Assembly (NCBI RefSeq): GCF_900103545.1
Contig: NZ_FNHH01000005.1
Location: forward strand, 143,712-207,711
DNA: 64,000 nucleotides
Source of the DNA: Daejeonella rubra
Lineage (GTDB): Bacteria; Bacteroidota; Bacteroidia; Sphingobacteriales; Sphingobacteriaceae
Direction of reading: 5' to 3'
The notes under the pieces were generated by a model, which had not been told where the DNA came from, searched no databases, and saw only the letters and a list, made by a program, of their open reading frames with translations. A program made the translations under genes and the position numbers. Of this stretch, positions 26,629 to 35,890 are shown piece after piece. Numbering within the stretch: position 1 is the first letter of the stretch; the number at the start of each line of letters is the position of its first letter.

Positions 26629-28167
26629 ATGCCTGATATCACTAAAAAAGTAAGAGTACGATTTGCCCCAAGCCCTACCGGTGGATTACACCTGGGAGGA
26701 GTTAGAACTGTGTTATTTAATTATTTATTTGCCCGTAAACATGGCGGCGACTTTATCCTGAGAATTGAAGATACTGACCAAAACCGTTATGTTGAAGGTG
26801 CAGAACAATATATTTTAGATTGTCTTGCATGGTGCGGATTAAATCCGGATGAAGGCCCGAAAAATGGTGGTCCCTTTGCCCCTTACCGCCAAAGCGAGCG
26901 CAAGGCAAATTACAGGATCTATGCAGAACAACTAGTCAGAGATGGCTATGCCTATTATGCATTTGATACCACAGAGGAGCTGGATGAACAGAGGCAAAAA
27001 ACACCAAACTTTCGCTATGGGCATGAAAACCGCAGTTTTATGCGGAATTCATTGAACCTTTCTGCAGAAGAAACCAAGGAATTACTTGATCAGGGAGTTC
27101 CTCATGTGATCCGCATCAAAGTTCCTGCAGATGAAACGCTGCATTTTGTGGATATGATCCGAGGAGATGTCAGCTTTGACACGAATCTGGTTGATGATAA
27201 AGTATTATTAAAAGCCGATGGTATGCCAACTTACCATCTGGCGGTGGTTGTTGATGACTATCTTATGAAGATCAGCCATGCCTTCAGAGGTGAAGAATGG
27301 CTTCCTTCAGCACCAGTACATATCCTTCTCTGGGAATATCTAGGATGGAAAGCAGATATGCCGGAATGGGTACACCTTCCGCTGATACTTAAACCCGATG
27401 GCAATGGTAAACTGAGCAAGCGCGATGGCGACAGACTTGGATTCCCGGTTTATGCCATGAACTGGACAGATCCAAAAACAGGAGAAACAACCCGCGGTTT
27501 CCGTGAAATGGGCTACCTTCCTGAAGCATTCGTGAATATGCTTGCTCTTTTGGGATGGAATGACGGAACGGAGCAGGAGATCTTCAGTATGGATGAACTG
27601 ATTGAAAAATTCAGCATCGAAAGGGTCAGTAAGGCAGGTGCGAAATTCGATTTTGAAAAGGCAAAATGGTTTAACCATGAATATATTAAGAGATCTGAAG
27701 TAGCAGATATCAGGGATCTGGTTTTCAATATTCTTAAAGAGAAAGGCATTCAAATATCTGATAATGAATACTTTGAAAAAGTGCTTTCGGCTGTAAAAGA
27801 GCGGATGATCTTTCTTCAGGATTTCTGGGAGCAGGCATCTTTCTTCTTTGAACAGCCCGCAACCTACGATCTGAATGCCGTAAAGCCTAAATGGACCGAA
27901 GCTAAAACCGAATTCTTTAATGAGCTGATCAAAACCTATGAGGCAATCTCGGGTTCCGAAGAGTGGGAAACTGTGAATCTGGAGACTGTTTTCAAAGCAT
28001 TAGCTGAAGAAAAAGGTATCAAACCGGGAGAATTGATGCTACCATTCAGGGTCATGCTTGTTGGCGGCAAATTCGGTCCGGGGGTATTTGATATTGCTGT
28101 GCTTATTGGAAAAGATGAAACGATCAGGAGGATTCAGAAAGCACTGATTGCTTTTACTGAAGAATAA
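26629..28167 (+). CDS. gltX: Glutamate--tRNA ligase
   Basis: The 512-residue protein is a class I synthetase of the non-discriminating or standard GluRS type. It has APSPTGGLHLGG (HIGH-equivalent HLGG at 21-24), EDTD near 47-50, the DD-Y-M-K-I-S-H-FRG block near 209-221 and the KMSKS-equivalent KLSKR at 261-265. The C-terminal anticodon-binding helical domain (about 335-510) is complete. It charges tRNA-Glu with glutamate in the cytoplasm and is essential. An insert around residues 275-290 (Tyr-Ala-Met-Asn-Trp..., before RGFREMGYLPEA) resembles those in other Bacteroidota GluRS. It has a near-leaderless promoter. Confidence 0.97.
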   Translation: MPDITKKVRVRFAPSPTGGLHLGGVRTVLFNYLFARKHGGDFILRIEDTDQNRYVEGAEQYILDCLAWCGLNPDEGPKNGGPFAPYRQSERKANYRIYAEQLVRDGYAYYAFDTTEELDEQRQKTPNFRYGHENRSFMRNSLNLSAEETKELLDQGVPHVIRIKVPADETLHFVDMIRGDVSFDTNLVDDKVLLKADGMPTYHLAVVVDDYLMKISHAFRGEEWLPSAPVHILLWEYLGWKADMPEWVHLPLILKPDGNGKLSKRDGDRLGFPVYAMNWTDPKTGETTRGFREMGYLPEAFVNMLALLGWNDGTEQEIFSMDELIEKFSIERVSKAGAKFDFEKAKWFNHEYIKRSEVADIRDLVFNILKEKGIQISDNEYFEKVLSAVKERMIFLQDFWEQASFFFEQPATYDLNAVKPKWTEAKTEFFNELIKTYEAISGSEEWETVNLETVFKALAEEKGIKPGELMLPFRVMLVGGKFGPGVFDIAVLIGKDETIRRIQKALIAFTEE

Positions 28168-28203
28168 AAAGAGGAAAGGAGGATTTTCGTTCGGCTAATG
28201 CTG

Positions 28204-28222
28204 GTGCATGCGTATCGCGTGT
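28204..28222. repeat. Dispersed 19-bp repeat, copy 2
   Basis: GTGCATGCGTATCGCGTGT matches 18 of 19 bases of a site at 16442-16460. In both places an AGGATTTT lies 23-24 bp upstream, so the repeated unit is about 42 bp long. A shorter match (ATCGCGTGTTC) occurs near 48986. Both full copies are in 3' intergenic DNA. Confidence 0.6.
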
Positions 28223-28240
28223 GCTTTTACTAAAAGAAAG

Positions 28241-28259
28241 AACCACCCCCTTTAATTCC
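28241..28259. repeat. Dispersed repeat, short version (lacks internal hairpin arm)
   Basis: AACCACCCCCTTTAATTCC is identical to 36942-36960. Both continue into AGCGGTGGA, but the other copy has about 25 extra bases between the two blocks that form a CCGCTCC/GGACCAGCGG hairpin. It is part of a repeat mosaic between gltX and the amidohydrolase gene. Confidence 0.6.
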
Positions 28260-28296
28260 AGCGGTGGATACTGGACGGCCAGGGAAATTTGTATCG

Positions 28297-28383
28297 TCCT
28301 AAAAAAAGTTTACAGGTTTTATTTAATCCTGAAATATGTTTACAGGTTTTTTGTTGTCCTGAATTGGGTTTACTATTTAATTA
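28297..28383. repeat. Tandem ~30-bp repeats, three units
   Basis: Units begin at 28297, 28327 and 28357 with TCCT(A/G)AA and carry GTTTAC(AGG) 14 bases or so later; the first two units are 30 bp each and the third about 27 bp and less conserved. A TCCGGATAAC follows. An apparent 63-codon ORF across this array is not credible. Multiple short repeats like these resemble the ends of some insertion sequences, but no transposase is present. Confidence 0.65.
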
Positions 28384-28426
28384 TCCGGATAACAGTGGTT
28401 ATATTTAGATAACCTAATCCTTCAAA

Positions 28427-30121
28427 GTGGACACTATCTTTCTAATCATATCTGCCAGACTCAGAACAGTATCCTGCTTGTTTCTGCTTGCCCTATTCCT
28501 ATTTATTACCGGTTGTAAAAGTACAGAAACCGCCACCATGGGCATTATCAATGCCCGTATCTGGACAGGTGATTCTGAGCAGCCGTGGGCCAAAGCAATG
28601 GCCATTAGTGGTGATAAGATCTTCTATGTAGGTTCTTCTGCTGAGGTTGAAAAACTGATGTCGAAATCTTCTCTTCTGATCGATGCGAAGAACCAAATGG
28701 TTGTTCCGGGATTCAATGATTCGCATGTGCATTTTATGGATGGCGGATTCGGGCTTTCATCCGTTTCATTACGGGATGCCAAAACAAAACAGGAATTCAT
28801 TAACAGAATAGCGGCATTTGCCAAAACTGTACCTCCAGGCACCTGGATCCTCAATGGCGATTGGGATCATACCAACTGGGGTGGAGAGCTTCCTGAAGCC
28901 AGATGGATCGACTCAGTTACCGCTGAACATCCTGTTTTTGTTCAGCGACTTGACGGGCATATGGGGCTGGCAAATTCTGCTGCCATGAAGCTATCAAAGA
29001 TCAGCAAGGCAACAGCAGATGTGGAAGGTGGTACTGTGATCAGGGACGAAAATGGAATACCAGCTGGTATTTTTAAAGATAATGCGATGGGTCTGATCTT
29101 TAAAAACGTTTCAGATCCTTCCGATGAATTAAAGGATCGGGCTTTGAAAGCCTCCATGAAATATGTTGCTGAAAATGGAGTCACTTCCGTGCAAAGTATG
29201 GGTACCTGGGATGATCTGGAAGTGTACAGAAGGGCCGCAAAAAAAGATAGTCTGCAGACAAGGATATACGCCGTTGTACCGCTCGATTCCTGGAAAAAAT
29301 TAAGCGAAGAGGTTAAAAGATCAGGTCGGGGAGATAACTATTTGAAGATCGGCGGATTAAAAGGATTTGTTGATGGCTCACTTGGCTCACATACCGCAGC
29401 GTTTATGAAGCCCTTTAGCGATACCCCTGCCGACAGTGGTTTTATGGTGTCTTCAGTAGAAGATCTCTATCAGGCAGTTTCTGCAGCGGATAAAGCAGAA
29501 TTACAGGTAATGGTTCATGCCATTGGCGACAAGGCCATTCATGAACAGCTCAATATTTTTGAACGTGTTCAGAAAGAAAATGGAACACGCGATCGCCGTT
29601 TCCGGATCGAGCATGCACAACATATTGCCCCGGAAGATCTGACCCGGTTTAACTCCTTATCTGTCATCGCCAGCATGCAGCCTTACCATGCAATTGATGA
29701 TGGCCGCTGGGCTGAGAAAGTAATCGGACCAGAACGAATAAAAACCACCTATGCCTTTAAAAGTCTGCTGGATAATAAGGCTGTTCTGGCTTTCGGCAGC
29801 GATTGGTTTGTGGCTCCTCCAACACCACTGGAAGGAATTTATGCTGCTGTTACGCGACGGACACTTGATGAAAAAAATTCAGAAGGTTGGGTTCCGGAGC
29901 AAAAGATCAGTGTTGAGCAGGCACTAAAAGCCTATACCTTCGGATCGGCATTTTCGGCTTTTGATGAGGCTCAAAAAGGAGTCCTTAAAAAAGGATTTTT
30001 AGCAGATTTTGTTATTCTTGATCAGGATATTACGGCTATTCCAGCAGAAAAAATAAGGAATGTCAAAGTGATGAAAACAATAGTAGGTGGTAAGATCGTT
30101 TTTGAAAATGACAAAAAATAG
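28427..30121 (+). CDS. Lipoprotein amidohydrolase, YtcJ-like
   Basis: The 564-residue protein starts at GTG 28427. The N-terminus has a hydrophobic stretch and a lipobox ending ITGC (Cys30), so it should be an exported lipoprotein. The metal-dependent hydrolase core follows: NARIWTGD at 42-49, PGFNDSHVHF with metal-binding His100 and His102, then HAIGDKA and RIEHAQHI motifs and an Asp in FGSDWF. The layout is that of the amidohydrolase 3/YtcJ group, whose members hydrolyse amides, often of aromatic compounds. The start is somewhat uncertain because no strong ribosome-binding site is seen, but the lipobox requires roughly this N-terminus. It is preceded by a repeat mosaic and stands alone. Confidence 0.86.
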   Translation: MDTIFLIISARLRTVSCLFLLALFLFITGCKSTETATMGIINARIWTGDSEQPWAKAMAISGDKIFYVGSSAEVEKLMSKSSLLIDAKNQMVVPGFNDSHVHFMDGGFGLSSVSLRDAKTKQEFINRIAAFAKTVPPGTWILNGDWDHTNWGGELPEARWIDSVTAEHPVFVQRLDGHMGLANSAAMKLSKISKATADVEGGTVIRDENGIPAGIFKDNAMGLIFKNVSDPSDELKDRALKASMKYVAENGVTSVQSMGTWDDLEVYRRAAKKDSLQTRIYAVVPLDSWKKLSEEVKRSGRGDNYLKIGGLKGFVDGSLGSHTAAFMKPFSDTPADSGFMVSSVEDLYQAVSAADKAELQVMVHAIGDKAIHEQLNIFERVQKENGTRDRRFRIEHAQHIAPEDLTRFNSLSVIASMQPYHAIDDGRWAEKVIGPERIKTTYAFKSLLDNKAVLAFGSDWFVAPPTPLEGIYAAVTRRTLDEKNSEGWVPEQKISVEQALKAYTFGSAFSAFDEAQKGVLKKGFLADFVILDQDITAIPAEKIRNVKVMKTIVGGKIVFENDKK

Positions 30122-30217
30122 AGCTTTGCTATCCCTTCAATATATTTTATTTCCAGGTTTAGCCAAACATTGGTCTAATCATTGTTGTTATCCTGAAAAC
30201 AAAAACAATCCGGAATT

Positions 30218-31066
30218 ATGAAATGGTTAGGCAGACGCGGAAGCGGAAATATTGATGACAGACGCGGCATGAGCGGCGGCATGGTTGTTGGCGGAGGAAG
30301 TATAATTGTTATTATTCTTGGATTGCTTTTCGGTGAGGATGCTACAAACTTGTTAAGTCAGCTACCTATAAATGATGCAGCACAAACCGAAGGAAGGATT
30401 GGCTCTCCTACAGACGATGCAGGAAAATTTGCAGATGTTGTACTAGGTGATACTGATGAGATGTGGACCAAAATATTCAATGAAAATGGGGAAACTTACC
30501 AGGAGCCAACCATGGTACTTTTTGACAATTCTGTTTCTTCGGCATGTGGTTCAGCAAGCTCCGCTACGGGGCCATTTTATTGTCCTTCGGATCAAAAGAT
30601 CTATATAGACCTTACATTTCAGGAAGAACTTAAAAACAGGTTCGGTGCAGGCGGTGATTTCCCTATGGCTTATGTTATCGCCCATGAAGTAGGGCATCAT
30701 GTCCAAAATCAATTGGGTGTTTCTGAGAAAGTTCAGCGAATGCGAAGCAGCCTGGGTGAAACAGAATATAACCGCTTATCGGTCCAGCTTGAACTGCAGG
30801 CCGATTTTTATGCCGGTATCTATGCCAATTACATTCAAAAACTTCAACATGATGGTAAAAGTGTGCTGGAGGATGGCGATATTGAAGAAGCATTGATGGC
30901 AGCAAGCGCCATTGGTGATGACCGCATACAAAAGCAAACACAGGGGCAGATCGTTCCGGATTCATTTACTCATGGTACTTCTGCGCAACGTATGAAATGG
31001 TTTAAAAAGGGTTATCAAACCGGGGATATCAGTCAGGGGGATACTTTTAATGCGAGAGATCTGTAG
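30218..31066 (+). CDS. YpfJ-type neutral zinc metallopeptidase
   Basis: The 282-residue protein starts with the charged RRGSGNIDDRRG segment typical of the family, a single membrane helix (about 22-40), then a soluble domain with HEVGH (His156, Glu157, His160) and a downstream ELQADFYAGIYANY block that supplies the third ligand Glu/Asp. This matches the putative neutral zinc metallopeptidase family (YpfJ, PF04228), whose physiological substrate is unknown. The protein should be membrane-anchored with its domain outside the cytoplasm. It has its own 96-bp upstream gap and is convergent with the ABC permease gene. Confidence 0.92.
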   Translation: MKWLGRRGSGNIDDRRGMSGGMVVGGGSIIVIILGLLFGEDATNLLSQLPINDAAQTEGRIGSPTDDAGKFADVVLGDTDEMWTKIFNENGETYQEPTMVLFDNSVSSACGSASSATGPFYCPSDQKIYIDLTFQEELKNRFGAGGDFPMAYVIAHEVGHHVQNQLGVSEKVQRMRSSLGETEYNRLSVQLELQADFYAGIYANYIQKLQHDGKSVLEDGDIEEALMAASAIGDDRIQKQTQGQIVPDSFTHGTSAQRMKWFKKGYQTGDISQGDTFNARDL

Positions 31067-31137
31067 TTATTGATAAATTACTGGTAATCAATATATTTAT
31101 CGCCAAACTTCCTACGAAATAACTGGCATTCAAACTT

Positions 31138-31260
31138 CGTCATTTCGATGAGCGAACCAAAAAATTGAAATAAAACAAAATTATAGCGAAGAGAAATCTG
31201 TTGATCAGGAAGAGTGATTTTGATCATGAGATTTCTCATCGTTCCTCTTTCGAAATGACG
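31138..31260. repeat. Interspersed palindromic element, 123 bp
   Basis: The ends CGTCATTTCGA (31138-31148) and TCGAAATGACG (31250-31260) are exact inverted repeats. Inside, GAGAAATCT and AGATTTCTC (31192-31200 and 31229-31237 approximately) pair as well, with TGATCA motifs between. This GTCATTTCGA/GAGAAATC layout is a common intergenic repeat type in Bacteroidota. It sits between two convergent genes and may also serve as a terminator. Confidence 0.75.
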
Positions 31261-31303
31261 GAAAATTTGAACAACCCAATCATATCTCACATCTCAACAC
31301 CCC

Positions 31304-33874
31304 CTACACATCACTCCTCAATACCTCCAAAGGTGGCCGGTTCAATATTCCGCGGCTATTGAAAAGTCCGATCAGGACAGTTAAGGAGGTTATTATTAAA
31401 AATAATAATGCTACAGGTAAAATATCCGGCGTGAAGCTAGTTTCAAAGGTAAATCTTGCTAAAGACCAACTCGCAAGGAGCGATAAAATGATTCCGGCAC
31501 CAGCAGCCAAAGCCCCCAGGAAAAAATATTCAAGTGCAGTGATCACCAGAATCTGTTTACGGCTTGCTCCTATGGTTCTCAATAAAACACTCTCTCTTAT
31601 CCGCTGATACTTACTGATCAATACCGATGAGATCAGTACAATTAAACCAGTAATAATGCTGAAAGCGGCCATAAACCGGATCACAAAACCCATTTTATCA
31701 AGGATCTCATCAAGAACACTCAATACTAATCCCAGATCGATCATTGAGATATTCGGGAATGTACGAACGACAGCCTGCTGATATTTTGCAGAAATCTCAT
31801 TGGATGGAACCTGAGTTAATAATACGTGGAACTGCGGTGCATCTTCAAGCACGCCAGCCGGAAATATCAGTATAAAGTTTGTCTGAATACGATTCCAATC
31901 CACTTTTCTGGTACTTCCAACCAGAGCTTTAAGTGGAGCTCCCTGTACATTAAATTTCAGTTCATCTCCAACTTTCACACCAATACGACGGGCATAACCA
32001 TCTTCAATAGAAACATATACTGGTTTGCCCGGCTCGGCCTTTCCGATCCATTTGCCATCAATTATCTCTTCCGAATCACTCAGACTATCCCGGTAGGTTA
32101 CCCTGTATTCGCGCTCCAACCCGCGCATCGCTCCCCAGGCAACACTATCCTTTTTATAATCAGCAGCTGTTCGGCCTTTGATCTCGGTCATTCTCATATT
32201 CACGATCGGCACTTCCTGAAGAACAGGAAGGTTCATGCTTTTTGTCAGGTTTGAAACCGCTACCTTCTGATCCGACTGAATATCAAAAAGTACCATATTC
32301 GGCTGATTCTTACTCGATGAAAGTGTCACCCGGTTGATCAGGATATCCTGCACAAAGAAAAGCGTGCAGATAAAGGCTGTCCCAAGTCCGATGGACACCA
32401 CAAGGATCAATGTTTGATTATTAGGCCTGAACAAATTCGCGAAACCCTGTCGCCATAAATAACTCCAGGAGGATGGGAAATACCTTCGCGCCAGCCACAT
32501 CATCGCATAGGCCAATGCCGCTAAAACTAAAAATCCTGCCAGAACACCTGCAGTAAAGAAAACGGTTTTCTTAAGCGAGCCCATCTGCAAATAGGTAAAA
32601 CCAAATACAAACGAAACGATGATGAAATAAACCAGCCATTTTACCGGATCCTTAAATAAGGAAGTCTCCTGAAAAGAAAGCCTCAGCGTATTCAGCGGAG
32701 AAATATTCCTGACCGAAACAAGCGGCAGCAATGCAAATAAAATAGAAATGATGAGTCCCAGTAGTATTCCCTGAGCGATTGCAGCCCATGAAATAGCAAC
32801 AGTGATCTTAACTGGTAAAAAGTCAGCCAGCACCATTGGCAAAAACTGCTGGATCAGTGTTCCCAGCAATGCACCGATCATGGAACCGATCAAACCGATG
32901 CCGACTATTTGTATGAGATAGATGATGAAAGCCTGTCTTGAGCTGGCACCCAGGCAGCGCAGGATAGCGATCGTGTTGATCTTTTCGCGGATATAAATAT
33001 GGATAGCACTTGCTACACCTATGCAGCCTAATAAAAGTGCGATGAAGCCAACAAGCGCCAGAAATTCTGTGAGATCTTCAAATGATCGGCCTGTATTTTC
33101 CTTTCGGGATTCAATGGTTTCATAATCAAGTTCCGACTTTTCAAGCTGTGGCTCCAGTTTTTTAGCAAGCTTCTGAACATCCACCTCTTCTCCGAACTTA
33201 TAATAAAAATTATAGGTGATACGGCTTCCTTTTTGTGAGAGTCCCGTTTCTTCCAGATAGGCAAGCGGAATATAAACGATCGGGGCTACGGAAGAGTTAA
33301 AGCCCGTCTGCCCGGGAGCTTTATTTAATACTCCGGCAATTTCAAATGTTAGTTCGCCAACCTTGATTGAATCACCAGGCTTGGCATCAAACTGCAGCAT
33401 CAGTGTTTTATCTACCAGGGCCCTCTTTTCGAGGCGAAAGGTGCGGCTGGCAGTCGCGGGACTAGTCTCAATATCTCCGTAATATGGGTATTCACCGGAT
33501 AATGCTCTCACATTGACCAATCGCGTGCCTTCACTCTTCGGGAAATAGATCATGGAAGCAAAAGCACGTTCTTCTGAGCGTTTATCTCCCAGTTTCATGA
33601 GCATCGGCATGGCATCTTCGCTGACAGTCTTATTGGTCTCGATTACCAGATCAGCACCCAGTAAGCTTTTCGCCTGTGAGTCAATATCCTTTTTGAGGTT
33701 ATATTCGAAAGAATATATGGCCACCAGGGCTGCTATTCCAAGGATGATGGAAGAAATGAACAGAAATAAACGGGACCTGTTTCGTCTGCTGTCACGCCAG
33801 GCCATGAGTATGAGCCAGCTGAAGTTCAGCGGACTTTTATGCTGAACTTCCGGAATATCATTAAGCTCCGGCAT
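31304..33874 (-). CDS. ABC transporter permease, FtsX/YbbP type
   Basis: The 856-residue protein has the double FtsX layout: an N-terminal helix, a large extracytoplasmic domain (about 50-260), three to four helices (about 265-400), two further helices (about 420-465), another extracytoplasmic domain and a final FtsX helix set (about 730-850). The length fits YbbP-like permeases rather than the 400-residue LolC/E type. With the adjacent ATPase it may extract lipoproteins or lipids from the membrane or act in stress or efflux; YbbAP-type transporters of E. coli remain incompletely understood. The 5' end overlaps the ATPase gene by 14 bp, so the two are translationally coupled. Confidence 0.88.
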   Translation of the reverse strand: MPELNDIPEVQHKSPLNFSWLILMAWRDSRRNRSRLFLFISSIILGIAALVAIYSFEYNLKKDIDSQAKSLLGADLVIETNKTVSEDAMPMLMKLGDKRSEERAFASMIYFPKSEGTRLVNVRALSGEYPYYGDIETSPATASRTFRLEKRALVDKTLMLQFDAKPGDSIKVGELTFEIAGVLNKAPGQTGFNSSVAPIVYIPLAYLEETGLSQKGSRITYNFYYKFGEEVDVQKLAKKLEPQLEKSELDYETIESRKENTGRSFEDLTEFLALVGFIALLLGCIGVASAIHIYIREKINTIAILRCLGASSRQAFIIYLIQIVGIGLIGSMIGALLGTLIQQFLPMVLADFLPVKITVAISWAAIAQGILLGLIISILFALLPLVSVRNISPLNTLRLSFQETSLFKDPVKWLVYFIIVSFVFGFTYLQMGSLKKTVFFTAGVLAGFLVLAALAYAMMWLARRYFPSSWSYLWRQGFANLFRPNNQTLILVVSIGLGTAFICTLFFVQDILINRVTLSSSKNQPNMVLFDIQSDQKVAVSNLTKSMNLPVLQEVPIVNMRMTEIKGRTAADYKKDSVAWGAMRGLEREYRVTYRDSLSDSEEIIDGKWIGKAEPGKPVYVSIEDGYARRIGVKVGDELKFNVQGAPLKALVGSTRKVDWNRIQTNFILIFPAGVLEDAPQFHVLLTQVPSNEISAKYQQAVVRTFPNISMIDLGLVLSVLDEILDKMGFVIRFMAAFSIITGLIVLISSVLISKYQRIRESVLLRTIGASRKQILVITALEYFFLGALAAGAGIILSLLASWSLARFTFETSFTPDILPVALLFLIITSLTVLIGLFNSRGILNRPPLEVLRSDV

Positions 33875-34610
33875 GATTCAGATTTTGGGTGTTTGTTAAT
33901 TCATCGGAAATTAAAGATCCACCCTTGATGCGGATTATTCTTTGCGTTTTGGAAGCTAGTTCAAGGTCATGCGTGACCAGAACCAGCGTAGTTCCCGCTT
34001 CCCTGTTCAGGTCGAATAATAATTTAACCACCTTTTCACTGGTTTCCGCATCCAGATTTCCGGTTGGCTCATCAGCAAATAATATTTTGGGAGAATTTGA
34101 AAAAGCACGTGCAAGGGATACCCGCTGCTGTTCTCCACCCGATAACTGACTCGGATAATGATGCCCGCGATCAGCTAAACCCACTTTTTCAAGTAATGCT
34201 TCTGCACGGGGACGAATATGTTTCTCGCCTCTCAGCTCCAGTGGAACCATCACATTTTCAAGAGCAGTTAAAGTGGGCAAAAGCTGAAAATTCTGGAAAA
34301 TAAATCCTACATGCTGATTTCGAACATGAGCACGCTGATCTTCATTCAGATTATCCAGACGGATGTGATTTAGTTCAACAATGCCTGAAGACGAGCGATC
34401 TAAGCCTGCACATAAACCCAAAAGTGTAGTTTTACCACTACCTGAAGGACCAACAATTGCCATTGTTGAACCTGCTTCAATGGCAAAATTAATATCATCC
34501 AGAACAGTGAGTGTGTTACCCCCGCTTTGATAGGTTTTGCTTAGATTTTGAATATTCAGGATAATGTCCACTAGTTCAGGTTTTAATTTCAGTATTGATC
34601 GATCTTTCAC
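33861..34610 (-). CDS. ABC transporter ATP-binding protein, LolD/YbbA type
   Basis: The protein of 249 residues starts at GTG 34610. It has Walker A GPSGSGKTT (near residue 54), a Q-loop in FIFQNFQLLPTLTALENV, the signature LSGGEQQRVSLARAF and Walker B ILFADEPTGNLD, with the switch His in VTHD. These are the marks of the MacB/LolD/YbbA subfamily, which always pairs with FtsX-type permeases; the permease overlaps it by 14 bp. A second in-frame GTG at 34571 (Val14) is possible, as the first 13 residues lie before the usual domain start. Confidence 0.92.
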   Translation of the reverse strand: MKDRSILKLKPELVDIILNIQNLSKTYQSGGNTLTVLDDINFAIEAGSTMAIVGPSGSGKTTLLGLCAGLDRSSSGIVELNHIRLDNLNEDQRAHVRNQHVGFIFQNFQLLPTLTALENVMVPLELRGEKHIRPRAEALLEKVGLADRGHHYPSQLSGGEQQRVSLARAFSNSPKILFADEPTGNLDAETSEKVVKLLFDLNREAGTTLVLVTHDLELASKTQRIIRIKGGSLISDELTNTQNLNHAGA

Positions 34611-34918
34611 GCAAAATAAACAAATTGAAGGTGTTATAATGTAAAATTCATCTCATATTATTGGATGGTAAATGGTAGGGGATGTTACACTTTCCGATTC
34701 AGATTCTGGTGGGGACAGGCAGTTGAATAGGTTGGTTTTTAGGAACTGTATCGTGCTACTTAATTTTGTCTGTAACTATCAATATATGAAATGCAATAGG
34801 TTGTAAAAAAACAGGTAAATTATTTTTTTAAATAAATGAAAATCAAATGAGTAAGCGGTAGTTTTATTTGTATTAACGGTTAGTATAGGTTAGATTTATT
34901 AATCTAAGGTACTCTCAC
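34611..34918. other. Intergenic region, no feature recognised
   Basis: This 308-bp AT-rich stretch lies between the divergent ABC ATPase and a small exported-protein gene. I found no ORF of note, hairpin terminator or repeat. It presumably holds two divergent promoters. Confidence 0.5.
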
Positions 34919-35191
34919 TTGAAAAATATTATGCTACGGTATATCGGGGGTCTGGTCCTGTTTGCTGTTTTTATTCTCTCTGTAAATTCCCTGATTGCTG
35001 ATCCAGCCAGTGGATATAAAGTATTTCCAAATGATCTTTATAAAGTACAGGAGACGGTTGTTTATGTAACTAACACTGGAACCAAATATCATAAATCTTC
35101 CTGCAGGTATTTGAATCAGAGTAAGATTAAGACTACCTTGAAGAAGGCAATGGCGGCAGGGAATGGGGCATGTAAGGTTTGTAAGCCGTAG
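34919..35191 (+). CDS. Small exported Cys-rich protein with YHKxxCRYL motif
   Basis: The 90-residue protein starts at TTG 34919, preceded by AAGG at 34907-34910; an ATG four codons downstream is the alternative. A hydrophobic signal or anchor (about 8-27) is followed by a linker and the C-terminal block VYVTNTGTKYHKSSCRYL with a final CKVCKP. This Cys-x(n)-CxxC arrangement is a short metal-binding-like module also found at the end of exported nucleases and in Ada-like zinc sites. Three Cys and one His could bind one zinc. No partner gene is adjacent, and the function is unknown. Confidence 0.65.
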   Translation: MKNIMLRYIGGLVLFAVFILSVNSLIADPASGYKVFPNDLYKVQETVVYVTNTGTKYHKSSCRYLNQSKIKTTLKKAMAAGNGACKVCKP

Positions 35192-35356
35192 ATTTTTCTA
35201 TTAAAAATTGTACTGTTACCGTGTAATCATTACCATTATGTTCTATTCTATCTAAAAAAATTTTTGTTCTTAATGTAGCTATTATTAATTTTCAATTCGG
35301 CTATCACTCAATTTAACTATAGCTATACCTTTTAATATCTACCCACAATATTCATT

Positions 35357-35824
35357 TTACACCCTATCCCCTTTTGCACTTGCAATTAACATGGACACTT
35401 TTATTCCAAAAACTTCATAAAGGTTTTTACTATTCATAGCCCCAATTACCTTCTTAGTCGTCAGTTCATTCCTCGAACTCTCCAAAAGAAAATCACAAAT
35501 CTGTTCGATGTTTTCATCTGCGAACTGAAATTTTTTGGCGAATTTTCTGAGGAGCATATATTTATCATCAGATACGTTCTGATCTGCCTGGATAATAACA
35601 GCCAGATCATACAGATATTCAATTCTTTCATCCAAAGTTTCCAGAATGCTGAGCCCAAATACAGTATCAATCAATATCCTCTGTAATTGCTGAGTATCAA
35701 TCCCCCTATGTGCTGCGAATTCATAAAGCTGTTTCAATTCCAGCATATCAAAGTTTTCATCAGAGCAGGCAATTTGAAATAGTCTTAAAAAGTGATTTTT
35801 AAGTTCATTGGATATTGTATGCAT
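35357..35824 (-). CDS. TerB-like helical protein, hypothetical
   Basis: The 155-residue soluble protein is all-helical, with a pattern (FDMLELKQLYEFAAHRGID, then NVSDDKYMLLRKFAKKFQF) that recalls the duplicated helical repeats of TerB-type tellurite-resistance-like domains. No Asp/Glu metal site can be assigned with certainty. No signal peptide is present. It stands alone in a gene-poor stretch. The TerB resemblance is weak, so the safe name is hypothetical protein. Confidence 0.55.
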   Translation of the reverse strand: MHTISNELKNHFLRLFQIACSDENFDMLELKQLYEFAAHRGIDTQQLQRILIDTVFGLSILETLDERIEYLYDLAVIIQADQNVSDDKYMLLRKFAKKFQFADENIEQICDFLLESSRNELTTKKVIGAMNSKNLYEVFGIKVSMLIASAKGDRV

Positions 35825-35890
35825 ATTGATTCTTGTAGATTATATTTTCCGCAATTCAATTTTCAGCTAAATGTTAATCGGTTTTCCCCT

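Noticed and set aside
27340..27753. 137-codon ORF antisense to gltX
   Set aside because: It is contained in the conserved gltX coding region and has no homology that I recognise.
28221..28412. 63-codon ORF over the 30-bp tandem repeats
   Set aside because: Its repetitive residues (VYRF..., VYRFF..., VYYL) come from the DNA repeats, and the start lies in another dispersed repeat. No ribosome-binding site or codon bias supports it.
31826..32254. 142-codon ORF antisense to the FtsX permease gene
   Set aside because: It overlaps the well-supported permease and has a biased, low-complexity composition; a shadow.
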